NCBI GenBank assembly: GCA_009859145.1
Contig: VRVR01000008.1
Location: 195,494 to 259,493, forward strand
From: Andalucia godoyi
Lineage: Eukaryota > Discoba > Jakobea > Jakobida > Andaluciidae
DNA length: 64,000 bases
Direction: 5' to 3'
Below, piece after piece: positions 9,616-17,896 of this stretch (positions are counted from its first letter, which is position 1; each line of letters opens with the position of its first letter). Below the pieces are notes generated by a model. It was not told the DNA's origin, searched no databases, and saw nothing but the letters and a program-made list of their open reading frames with translations. The translations under genes were made by a program, and so were the position numbers.

Positions 9616-11193
9616 TTATTCCAAAGAAGTCTCCTTCAGGTTCCTGTACAAGTCTAGGGCGCGCTTTCGCTTCTCTGCGCCAGGAAACGGGGGCGGAGAG
9701 ATCGCTTCCTTCAGAGTAGACGTGATGGTTTTGCGATAGGACCGAAGGTGGCGCAGCTGCTGGCCCTTCCGCTCCATCAGATCAATCACATTCCGGAGTC
9801 GTGACATGAGATCCAGATCGGATGCTTGGAATGAAGATGCGGCTTCCTGTGTCTGTCGCAGAAGCGTCGAGTATTCACGGTTCAGTGTCTCGTACTCTTG
9901 CTCGAGTGAGGAAATGACTTCGTCGATATCCACGTCGGCCCCCATTGCAGAGTTGGCAAGCTTATTCTGCCTTGCAATGATCGACGAGTTCAGGCCACTG
10001 CCAGACAGCGACTCTCTTCGCTGAGAAGACGAAAATGACCCGTTGTTGTTCTTACGGTCCGCTGACTGCTGCTGCGCAGACTCGGGACGAGGGCGATTGG
10101 GAGTTGGTGAAGGTGAGGGCGACGCATTGCGGATCCTATGTCCGTCAATTGCATTTTGCACAACAGCCGTCGTGTGGAACGATGGTCCAGTGTTGGTTCC
10201 AAGGAGGAAAGGAACGTCTTGGTCGAGATTGGCTTGTCTGAGCTTCTCGTGCATATTCCCCAAGTATGTAGAAATGGATGACAAGCTCGGTGGAGGAGGA
10301 CGTGCAGCAACAGCACTGACAGGTCGCTTTTTCGACGCAGCGGAACCGGAGGCCGCAGAGGCTTGAGAGGACGAGCCTGCTCCACCACGCTTCTTAACCG
10401 TCTTCTTTTTCGCTGCCTCCTGCGACTGCTGCTCGAGACTCGTCAATCGATCCACCAGGTGCTCGTTGATGTTGATGATCTCCGTCAAGGCAGTCTCCAA
10501 CTTTGAGTTTCTGGTTTCAAGATCAACACGGTGACTGTGTTCATTGTCGAACGCAGACTGCAAATCCTCGATTTTGTGCTGGCGGTCCTCGACATTCCTC
10601 GTCAGTTCGGAAACTCTGTTCTGCAGTTCACCAACACTGCCTGCTGCAGTCCTTTGTATTGCAGAAAGCTGTGCATCCAGGTCGTCCGATCGAATCTGAT
10701 ACGTCTTCTTTTCACTCTCCAGCGCCCGTGACATATCCTTGTAAAATACAGCATCCTTTTCAAACCCTCGAAGTTGCTCCCGAAGGCTATTCGCAGTTGC
10801 AATCAAGTCGTTTCGCTCACGAGTAAGCACTTCCCGCTCGGAATTCCACGAAGACTGCAACCTCGCGATACGTGACTCGGCCTCTTCACGAGCATCAAAC
10901 GCCGCACGCTTTGTCGACTCGTATGCATCCTTGTAGAACGAGCATTCCGTTTCCAAACGGCGGATCTTGTCCTGGAGAGCGCGGAAAGCGGACGCAACTG
11001 CATGCGAGTTCGAAGCGGATGCGCCGAGATCGATCATGGACCCGCTTGCTCCAAGCTGCGAAGCATTTGGGTTGAACGCCTGCGACTGGCCCGAAGCATG
11101 GTGCGGAAGATCGGCAGTGGAGAGTCTTGAGAGATTGTGCCGAAGCTGGTCAAGTTCATCAGCGGTGTCTCCGCGGTGAATGGAATCTGACAT
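9616..11193 (-). CDS. Coiled-coil protein, possibly CEP57-like
   Basis: A 525-residue protein. After a Ser/Ala/His-rich start, a long coiled coil spans about residues 45-265. A basic Lys-rich patch (KKKTVKKRGG) and a Ser/Ala/Pro-rich linker follow. A conserved-looking segment near 390-450 (DEVISSLEQEYETLNREYSTLL) precedes a basic C-terminal tail. A coiled coil followed by a basic linker and a second helical C-terminal module recalls CEP57-type centrosomal, microtubule-binding proteins, but the match is architectural only. I chose the ATG at 11193 because the frame upstream (to 11376) is a Lys/Arg run encoded by a TTTTTC simple repeat and is probably leader. Given the ciliary genes nearby a basal-body role is plausible, not shown. 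Confidence 0.7.
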   Translation of the reverse strand: MSDSIHRGDTADELDQLRHNLSRLSTADLPHHASGQSQAFNPNASQLGASGSMIDLGASASNSHAVASAFRALQDKIRRLETECSFYKDAYESTKRAAFDAREEAESRIARLQSSWNSEREVLTRERNDLIATANSLREQLRGFEKDAVFYKDMSRALESEKKTYQIRSDDLDAQLSAIQRTAAGSVGELQNRVSELTRNVEDRQHKIEDLQSAFDNEHSHRVDLETRNSKLETALTEIININEHLVDRLTSLEQQSQEAAKKKTVKKRGGAGSSSQASAASGSAASKKRPVSAVAARPPPPSLSSISTYLGNMHEKLRQANLDQDVPFLLGTNTGPSFHTTAVVQNAIDGHRIRNASPSPSPTPNRPRPESAQQQSADRKNNNGSFSSSQRRESLSGSGLNSSIIARQNKLANSAMGADVDIDEVISSLEQEYETLNREYSTLLRQTQEAASSFQASDLDLMSRLRNVIDLMERKGQQLRHLRSYRKTITSTLKEAISPPPFPGAEKRKRALDLYRNLKETSLE

Positions 11194-11246
11194 TCTGATA
11201 TAACTACACAAAAAGAAAGGCAGGCTCGTTCGCTCGCTTGCACCTT

Positions 11247-11295
11247 TTTTTTTTCTTTTTCTTTTTCTTTTTTCTTTTTCTTTTTCTTTTTTTTT
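11247..11295. repeat. T-rich (TTTTTC)n simple repeat
   Basis: Polypyrimidine repeat upstream of the coiled-coil gene at 9616-11193. It creates an artificial Lys/Arg-rich extension in that frame. The remainder of 11296-11647 is AT-rich with no gene seen. Confidence 0.8.
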
Positions 11296-11647
11296 GAGGG
11301 GGGAGGTGGGGCGCAGAAAAGTGAAATCGAAATGCACTGAGAAAATTGGAAAGGGAAGAAAGTCAGAGAAATACAATCTTTTAATTTAAAAAAACTAAAT
11401 GGAAATACGGAAAGGAAAGGAGGGAAAATAAAAATGGAAGAGTTGAAAAAATAAAACAGTCCGGCGTTGCAGACGGAAATGCAACGGCTGGCAGCTTGGG
11501 TGTTTCAACGATTTTCCTACCGTAGTCAAGTCTAGAAATTTCTTTCATTCTTTCACTTTTTCTTCATTCTATTATTTCTGTATGTTTGTGTTTTTTATAA
11601 TCGAACTCTCAAGCAACACGTTTCATCAAGGACAAGACACATATTTC

Positions 11648-11764
11648 ATGGCTCCAAAGAGGGGTCTTCCTGACAAGCTCAAACTGGCCATGCGCGAAGA
11701 TGCCGAGAGCAAGAAGAAGCGACGGCCCTTTAATGTAAACAAATCTGCATTGAAGAGTTGGTGA
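11648..11764 (+). CDS. Candidate small basic protein (38 aa) or first exon
   Basis: An ATG opens MAPKRGLPDKLKLAMRED, followed by a KKKRRP patch that looks like a nuclear localisation signal, and a stop after 38 codons. The composition is more protein-like than the surrounding frames. A GTAAAC sequence within the ORF (after RRPFN) could be a donor, making this exon 1 of a longer gene. No homologue is recognised and the ORF is short, so this is a weak call. Confidence 0.25.
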   Translation: MAPKRGLPDKLKLAMREDAESKKKRRPFNVNKSALKSW

Positions 11765-11933
11765 TCGCCCCCCAATTAAAGAAGCAAAATCAAAACATGT
11801 GGCTTGGACCTGTCTTCGGTGATAGCTTAGCCCGATGGCCAATCATGATTCATGTTTTTGGCGAGCGTCTGCTTCTGTTTTGCTCGTACAACGCTTTAAT
11901 TTGGACAGCGACGAGTCCGCTTGACATGTGTTT

Positions 11934-12001
11934 TGTTCCCCACCGACATCCTCGAATTGAAACAATGTGCAGCAGTTCGCACTTCGCAGGTCCGTCAAGA
12001 G
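11934..12001 (+). repeat. 68-bp dispersed repeat, copy 1
   Basis: This stretch is about 85% identical to the reverse complement of 43437-43504, with a perfect core reading AAACAATGTGCAGCAGTTCG and continuing CACTTCGC. In one frame both copies encode nearly the same peptide (ILE-x-KQCAAVRTS-x-VR). Copy 1 lies alone in the gap between the CEP57-like gene and CCDC40. The remaining sequence to 12288 is purine-rich with AATAAA-like motifs and no recognisable gene. Confidence 0.75.
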
Positions 12002-12288
12002 CCAGAGCCCAAGAACAAGAAAGGGAATGTTTATTGTTGTTTGTTACCGAGACCTTGGAACTGCGGAACAATCCGTGAACAGACGCGGCAGCTGACAATT
12101 GAAACAAAACAAAAAATAAGAAAGAGAAAACATCGAAGAAGAGTGCAAAAAGCAGAAGAGAGGACGAAGAAGGAAATATAAAGAAGACGTCATCTATACA
12201 ATTAAAATAAAGAGACCGAGCAAAACTATTATTACAGGGTCAAGTAAGACACCGGCAAAGAGAGAAGTACACGGCGAGGACTGCAAGA

Positions 12289-14928
12289 CTACATTGTAGA
12301 AATGATCTTGTCAATCTGCAGACCGACTTCTGGACATTCGACACGCAGCCTTTGAAGCATGGTCTTGATCTTTTGGTTCTTATCTTGCGCCTTTGCAAGT
12401 TCGGAATCGAGAGCGTCTGGAGAAATCTGGCACTGATACTTGCTCTCCTTGATGTCCTGATACTTTTGGATCAAGCGCAGAACGCTGGCCTTTTGTTCAA
12501 TGAGGGCGTACTTGTCAAGACCGAGTCGGTGGACTTGCTGCTCTGCATCCGCCAGCGTTTCGCGCTCCCGATCAACATCCGACGCAAGTGCCGACGCTTG
12601 AGCAGCCAGATCTTGCTGTTGCACATAGGCCTGGCGAATCTGCTGATCGTACTTGGCGGCATTGCTCTTCTCCTTTTCCAGCTCCGAGGCACGCAACGCT
12701 ACATCCCGTTGCAACGAAGCGCGGGTGGCAGCAGCACTGGCTCCACTTTTGGAGGATTGGGTCTGCTTGACAGCGAGCGACGCGCGACCTTTAGTAGCAA
12801 TCATCTCTCGTTTGTAAATCAACTGCTCCATGTCGTCCACCAGCAACTTTTGATCTCGTTGCAACTGTTCGTAACGAACCTGCATGATATGGATTTCTTT
12901 TTTCATCTTTGAAATATCATCCTGTCCGACAGTCGGATCTAAGGCCTCTGCCGTCTCCTTGGACAGGGAAATCTTCTTTTCCCAGAGCATGATCGACCTT
13001 TCCGCTTCGATCAACGAATCCATAATCTGCTTCTTATCCGACCGAATCTGCTCGATTTGCGATCGCAGTCGGATGGATTCATTTTCGAGCTCTCCAAGCT
13101 TCGCTTCAAGAGTGCCTTCCATCTGAAAGTTGACATCTGCGATCGCAGACTGCGTCTTTGCATTGCGCGAGAGTTCTTCGTTCAAGCGTACCATGTCCAA
13201 GTGCATCCGATCCATGTCCTTGGCAAGAACCTTGACATTCTCTTTGTGAGATTCGTGCTCATTCTCCAGACGTGTCCTCTTATGAAGCAACACGTTCTGC
13301 TCAGCTCGCAGAGTCTGCACAGCCTCGGACATTTCGCTGAGTCTGTTGAGGAGCTGAACAAGATCCGTTTGAGCGCGGAGCCACAGGCGCTGTGCGTCGT
13401 CAATTTCCCGTTCAAGGCCTTCAATCTGCCGGCCCATGTTCTTGATGGTTGCTTCCAAAGGACCTGTGTCGGCTTCTTCACCCACTTCTTGCATCCTAGC
13501 GACCAACGCCTCGTATCGTCGATTCAACTTGTCCAACTCTCGCTGCTTCCGTTCCACTTCGTCATTTCGTCGGCGAACCTCAACCTCAAACTTGTCCACG
13601 GAGGCTGCACGCTGCGCCAATTCAGACTCGTATTCCCGAAGAGCGTCCTCAAGAGAATCGTTGTGCGCATGAAGGGTAATGGAGTCCATCCGAATACGAG
13701 CGATCTCATTCTGGACTTGAGCAAGTTCCATTTCTCGGTCGCGCACTTGCTTCTGAATCTTGGACACCTGTCTCATCAGAGAATCTGAGCCCTTCTTGAG
13801 CGCGCTCTCGTCATTAGCAGCCTCTTCAATCTGGGATTGCAAGCCTCGCAACGACGAAGTCTTGAGTTCGATCGACCGCTGTGTTTTGCTGAGCTCCTGC
13901 TGAAGGCGTCGTGCCTCCTGGTCCAATCGCCCCACTTCAGCATCTGTGGATTCAAGCGACCTATGCAGCATCGAGTGTTTGGACGACATTTCTGTACTGG
14001 ACTCTTTGATCTTGGCGATCTGTCCTTCGACGAATTCTTGCTCCGCATGGAGCTTCCGCGACACCTGAACCAGCTGTCCATTTCTTTCCTGCTCCTTCGC
14101 AATTGACCTGTCTAAGCCAACGAGTTCAGATTCCAAGGAAACAACCTGCTCACGTTGCTTTCGAATCGCGTCTTCCGTTGCCCTGAACGCTTCATCTCTG
14201 CGCTGCATTCCAACCAGACTGGATTTCCACTGTCCCATGAGTACCTTCCTGTCGAAGTGGATTGTTGCCATTTCATTCGACGCTTCAGAGAGCGCCTTTC
14301 GTGCAGCATTCGTCTCATTGCGCTGTGCATCCAACTGAGCCTGCAGCGTCGCAAGAGTGTTCTGCTGGTTCTTGATCTGCTCGTGAAGCCCGTCAATTAA
14401 AATGTCCTGTGTCTTCTTTTCCTTTTCCAGCGCACTCACGTCTTGCTCAGCCTTGTACGTCTCTCGCCTCTTGACTGCAATCTGAGAGGCCATTTCAGCA
14501 TTGTATTTTTCAACCTGAACGAGAGTTTCGGCGATACGATCCAGCTCGGATTGGTATCGTTCAAGCTTCCTTTGCTGCTCGTCGCGTTCTCCTTTCTGGG
14601 TCTCATACCGGGACTGAGCTTCCCGGGCCTGCGATTCCACCTCCTCACGAAAACGGATCGCCGCAGAATGTTCCTGATGCAGATTCTCGAGGTTTTCCTG
14701 CAACTTGGCCAACTGCTGCTGAACTCCGTAAAGCTCGGCACCAACAGTGTCCTTCGAAGTCGTCATCCGCTGGAGCTCCGTAGTCTTCTCTCGAAGCTCC
14801 TGTTCAATTCGATCAAGCTCCGTAGACAGCTGCACTTCGACGGTTTTCTGAATCCGCTCAGGAAGGAATGCAAACGGAACATCCGAGCTATCGGAGCCAG
14901 TTGGCGACGACGGTTGATTTCGATCCAT
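12289..14928 (-). CDS. CCDC40: CCDC40 / FAP172, axonemal 96-nm ruler subunit
   Basis: An 879-residue protein that is almost entirely coiled coil. CCDC40 pairs with CCDC39 along the doublet microtubule to form the 96-nm molecular ruler that sets the spacing of radial spokes, inner dynein arms and the nexin-dynein regulatory complex. Near residues 245-265 it carries QWKSSLVGMQRRDEAFRA, very close to the hallmark segment of animal CCDC40 (W-x-x-SLVGM-x-x-RDEA). Just before, the MASQIAVKRRETYKAEQ-type stretch also matches. Length fits the conserved core of the family. The ATG at 14928 (MDRNQPSSP) was chosen; 57 more nt of open frame lie upstream without homology. The gene is divergent from the AK8-like kinase, so two axonemal genes share one 530-bp promoter region. 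Confidence 0.88.
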   Translation of the reverse strand: MDRNQPSSPTGSDSSDVPFAFLPERIQKTVEVQLSTELDRIEQELREKTTELQRMTTSKDTVGAELYGVQQQLAKLQENLENLHQEHSAAIRFREEVESQAREAQSRYETQKGERDEQQRKLERYQSELDRIAETLVQVEKYNAEMASQIAVKRRETYKAEQDVSALEKEKKTQDILIDGLHEQIKNQQNTLATLQAQLDAQRNETNAARKALSEASNEMATIHFDRKVLMGQWKSSLVGMQRRDEAFRATEDAIRKQREQVVSLESELVGLDRSIAKEQERNGQLVQVSRKLHAEQEFVEGQIAKIKESSTEMSSKHSMLHRSLESTDAEVGRLDQEARRLQQELSKTQRSIELKTSSLRGLQSQIEEAANDESALKKGSDSLMRQVSKIQKQVRDREMELAQVQNEIARIRMDSITLHAHNDSLEDALREYESELAQRAASVDKFEVEVRRRNDEVERKQRELDKLNRRYEALVARMQEVGEEADTGPLEATIKNMGRQIEGLEREIDDAQRLWLRAQTDLVQLLNRLSEMSEAVQTLRAEQNVLLHKRTRLENEHESHKENVKVLAKDMDRMHLDMVRLNEELSRNAKTQSAIADVNFQMEGTLEAKLGELENESIRLRSQIEQIRSDKKQIMDSLIEAERSIMLWEKKISLSKETAEALDPTVGQDDISKMKKEIHIMQVRYEQLQRDQKLLVDDMEQLIYKREMIATKGRASLAVKQTQSSKSGASAAATRASLQRDVALRASELEKEKSNAAKYDQQIRQAYVQQQDLAAQASALASDVDRERETLADAEQQVHRLGLDKYALIEQKASVLRLIQKYQDIKESKYQCQISPDALDSELAKAQDKNQKIKTMLQRLRVECPEVGLQIDKIISTM

Positions 14929-15170
14929 AGTTGCTGCTACTGGATTTGGAAACCTATCGAATGCCAGTGAAAACAAGAAACACACAACAGAAAGAAAATC
15001 AAGAACAAAGAAAGGATTGCTATTCGAAAAAAAGGATAATAATAGTCATAATAATAAAACAAGGAAGAAAGAAAAAGAAAGGGAAAAAGTCTCAAAAAGA
15101 ATCCGAGAAACGAGAATTAAAACGTCACTTTTCCTGTTTCCTTTGTTGATGTTATTGATTGCTTTGGTTT

Positions 15171-15202
<32 letters not shown>
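15171..15202. repeat. (TTG)n microsatellite in a divergent promoter region
   Basis: About ten TTG triplets inside the 530-bp region between the start codons of CCDC40 (minus) and the AK8-like kinase (plus). The rest of 14929-15458 is AT- and T-rich, compatible with two leaders and a shared promoter; no gene is seen. Confidence 0.85.
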
Positions 15203-15203
<1 letters not shown>

Positions 15204-15458
15204 TTTGAAGAACGTTGACACTAGATTGGCATCAATTGAGTCCTGATGTGGGAAACAAGGGGCAGTTCAAACGGACGTTGTTTTCTGCAAAATCCTATCT
15301 TTTTCTCAATGTCTCCTTTGTAATGAATGCACCTCTCCGTTTGTTGCTTATGCAATTACTTCTTCTTTTTGTTCTCCTTTTTTTTCTCTTCTCATTCGCC
15401 ACCATTATCATCTTGTTCTGCCCTTCTTGGTATTGTCATCTTGTCGGATCCAGGTACA

Positions 15459-16712
15459 ATGTCCAGCTTACCGCTGTCTGCCGAGGCCAATGGGTACTTG
15501 GAAGCGCATGACATCCGTCCTTTGATGGAACGGATGCTCCGGGAAGTGGTTGTGCACAAGCCGCAAGATCCGATTTCGTTCTTGATTGATCTTCTGCAGC
15601 ACCCTGAGTGCCCTCGAATCATTCTTTCATCGTCGCATCTTGCATCTCCTGTCACAAAAGCAGTCATCGACTTCATTGTGTCTTCCACAAGGGTGTTTCC
15701 TGTTTCACTGGATCAGATCGGAAAGAAGAATGCATCGGACGACCTTGCATTGATGGAATCGACTTCCAACTACATCAAGACGAACAAGGATTGCGCAAAG
15801 TCTGGCTGGCTCTTGATTGGGCTTCCCAAGAATCGAACGCAGGCGCTCAAGTTGCAGGCTCTTGGAGTCCTTCCGACGCATGTCATCAATCTGGATGTGG
15901 CAGGAGAGCAGTCTGTGGAGACACCCGAGGATAACGAAAATCGGAAACAGATGATTGCGTGTTACAAGCCGGAAAGTGTTCGCAATGTCAAGACTGACCA
16001 GAGCACAACCTCAAACAGCAGCGCTGCGGTATTTGAAGAAATCGCAACCTTCGTTCAAAAGCCAGTGAAGCCTCTGCGGACGCAAGGATTGGGAGTCATG
16101 ATTTCTGGTGCGCCTGCTTCTGGGAAGGGTACGCAGTGCGAGCGGATTGTTTCGGAATTCCAGCTGATTCACATCTCCACTGGTGACTTGCTTCGTGACA
16201 ACGTCAAGCGTGGAACCGAACTTGGCGCCAAGGCAAAAGCATTCATGGAAGCCGGCAAGCTGGTTCCCGACCAGATCATCATCGACCTTGTTTTGGATCG
16301 TTTAGCGCAAACCGATTGCAGAAATCAAGGATGGTTGCTGGACGGATTCCCAAGAACACGGAAACAGGCACTGGCTCTTTCTGCTGTTGGTGTATTGCCG
16401 GATCGTTTTGTGCAGCTGGACGTACCGGATTTCTTGCTGGTAGAACGAGTTACTGGTAGAAGGACGGATCCTGCTACTGGGAAGATCTATCACATGAAGT
16501 TCAGCCCTCCAGATTCCAAGGAAGTTGCCGCTAGACTAGTTCAGCGAGCAGATGATAACGAAGAAACGGTGCGCACTCGCCTTCAAGAGTATCACAAGAA
16601 CGCCAAAGAAGTGCTGGAAGAATATGCCGGTCTTGTAAAGCGCTTTGACGGTACTGGCGCTCCAGATGATGTATTCCTGCAAATCAAGGCATACATTCAA
16701 ACTGCAAAGTAG
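15459..16712 (+). CDS. AK8: AK8-type adenylate kinase with a degenerate first domain
   Basis: A 417-residue protein of the axonemal adenylate kinase type, which interconverts ATP, ADP and AMP. Residues 13-50 (IRPLMERMLREVVVHKPQDPISFLIDLL) resemble the dimerisation/docking helices at the N-terminus of AK8, which tether proteins to flagellar structures. Two kinase repeats follow. The first (about 52-150) keeps the GWLLIGLPKNRTQAL segment but has no P-loop and no lid. The second (210-417) is complete: GAPASGKGTQ at 217-226, HISTGDLLR, GWLLDGFPRTRKQAL, and an RRTDPATGKIYH lid. Human AK8 keeps a P-loop in its first domain, so loss here is notable. The ATG at 15459 begins the docking helix; upstream frame is hydrophobic junk. 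It is divergent from CCDC40. Confidence 0.88.
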   Translation: MSSLPLSAEANGYLEAHDIRPLMERMLREVVVHKPQDPISFLIDLLQHPECPRIILSSSHLASPVTKAVIDFIVSSTRVFPVSLDQIGKKNASDDLALMESTSNYIKTNKDCAKSGWLLIGLPKNRTQALKLQALGVLPTHVINLDVAGEQSVETPEDNENRKQMIACYKPESVRNVKTDQSTTSNSSAAVFEEIATFVQKPVKPLRTQGLGVMISGAPASGKGTQCERIVSEFQLIHISTGDLLRDNVKRGTELGAKAKAFMEAGKLVPDQIIIDLVLDRLAQTDCRNQGWLLDGFPRTRKQALALSAVGVLPDRFVQLDVPDFLLVERVTGRRTDPATGKIYHMKFSPPDSKEVAARLVQRADDNEETVRTRLQEYHKNAKEVLEEYAGLVKRFDGTGAPDDVFLQIKAYIQTAK

Positions 16713-17155
16713 CGACTGAAGACGACAATTTCTCACTCCTTCTCCTTCTCCTTCTTCTTCTTCTTCTTCTTCTGCTTGCTTTCTTTTCTTTTCTTTTCTT
16801 TCTGTTTTATTTCTTTGTTTCTTTGATTTTTGTGGGGGCTTTCCTCCACTTCTTTTTCCCCCTTTCAGACTTGTGGGATCTGTGACTTTATTCATGTAAA
16901 CCCGCATATTTTCCCCTCGGATTCGGCGATTTCTGCAAGCAACAAGCCCCGCCGTTGGCAATTTTTTTTTTTTGAGTTCTTCTCATCGTGTTTTATCTCG
17001 CTTTCATCATCTTGACAAAAAGCTTTGAAATCCTAACGTAGGATTGTTTCCTGTCCGGTTAGAACAAAATAAAAACGAAATCTGCCTCACTACCACGATT
17101 TTACGTTTTCCTTGTTCTAATATTTCGTTTTGATTTGGCTACTGGTGTCCACAAT
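16713..17155. other. 3' flank of the AK8-like gene, no gene seen
   Basis: Pyrimidine-rich simple sequence, including CTT and TTTTC repeats (about 16738-16803), a T-run near 16964, and AT-rich sequence with AATAAA-like motifs near 17069. Nothing recognisable is encoded on either strand. Confidence 0.5.
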
Positions 17156-17273
17156 TCGGATTTGTTGCGAATCGGTCACTCTCAGGCCCCCTTAGATGAT
17201 TGACTTTCGTAGGATCGATTATTCATGCAACATTGAATCCACAGCCCCTACATTATACACTGAGTATGCATAT
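17156..17273 (-). other. Conserved right-end block of Fanzor relic A (possible guide-RNA footprint)
   Basis: Immediately downstream (in coding sense) of relic A. On the minus strand it contains GTATAATGTAGGGG, matching the GTACAATGTAGGCG of relic C and GTACAGTATAGGCG of relic B at a comparable distance after the RNIYL codons. In TnpB and Fanzor systems the 3' end of the ORF and the following right end encode the guide RNA scaffold, so conservation here suggests such a footprint; no RNA can be demonstrated. The stretch 17186-17235 also matches 62751-62798. Confidence 0.4.
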
Positions 17274-17655
17274 CTACGAATAGACGTGCATATTCAATCT
17301 TGCATCCCGTTGTCGGGAAGCGGATAGGCCCCCAACACGCCTCACGACGCTCTTCAGATAGATGTTCCGCACTCCGTTCCCAATCTCGATCAATCTGCGA
17401 GCTGCACGCGGGACATGCAAAACGCTTTTTTGCTTCCGCCTAAGACGTGCATGGATCTCACCGCAGCGCCCGCACGTTTTGGACGTGTACTCCTCCGTCA
17501 CGATGGCAACATGGCGCTCGCGATACTCGGTCGCCGTATGACACAAACGTTGCAAAAAGTGAAACCAACGAATGATAGAATGATAGATGGTTACGGATGT
17601 TGCCTTAAAGGTCGAGCGTGCGTAAGCACGGATTCCTGTGAAGCAAACGTGCTAG
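17274..17655 (-). pseudogene. Fanzor (eukaryotic TnpB-like RNA-guided nuclease) relic A
   Basis: The minus strand is open from about 17652 to 17274 and encodes the C-terminal third of a TnpB/Fanzor nuclease. The readable order is: a helix like IIRWFHFLQRL, then VTEEYTSKTCGRCGEIHARL (first half of the zinc ribbon, CxxC). Then, in a second frame, LGGSK; in a third frame, ACPACSSQIDRDW (second zinc-ribbon half and the RuvC-III Asp); and back in the first frame, NGVRNIYLKSVVRR. At least three frame changes within about 60 nt break the zinc ribbon, so the copy is dead. No N-terminal RuvC-I/II part is seen upstream. TSKTC...CG...H and DRD-x-NG-x-RN are diagnostic of the TnpB superfamily. In eukaryotic nuclear DNA this is a Fanzor; bacterial contamination is unlikely because intron-bearing and eukaryote-only genes flank it. 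Confidence 0.8.
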
Positions 17656-17896
17656 TGTCGGCCAGTGTTGATCGTGTCTGTTTATGCATACTTCCGTATG
17701 CATGAAAATGACGGGTTATTATTCAACGGCATGACATGGTGGTGGTGATGAGGGGAGGAAGACAGCGGCAGGACAGACTTTGAAAGACATCATGTACGAC
17801 CCAAAAACAAAAAACAAAAACAGAATTAATTAATTGATAATAAAAATGAAAACAACCTTCGCCATATCTATTACTTTCAGAAGCTCGAGAAGATTT

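Noticed and set aside
11934-12001. The repeat ATTGAAACAATGTGCAGCAG looked faintly like U6 snRNA, and copy 2 flank like 5S rRNA
   Set aside because: The invariant U6 ACAGAGA box is absent, and the 5S-like bases occur in only one copy.
17274-17655. Bacterial contamination as the source of the TnpB-like sequence
   Set aside because: Flanked by AK8-like and ankyrin-repeat genes in one continuous eukaryotic contig, with related relics in other gaps.
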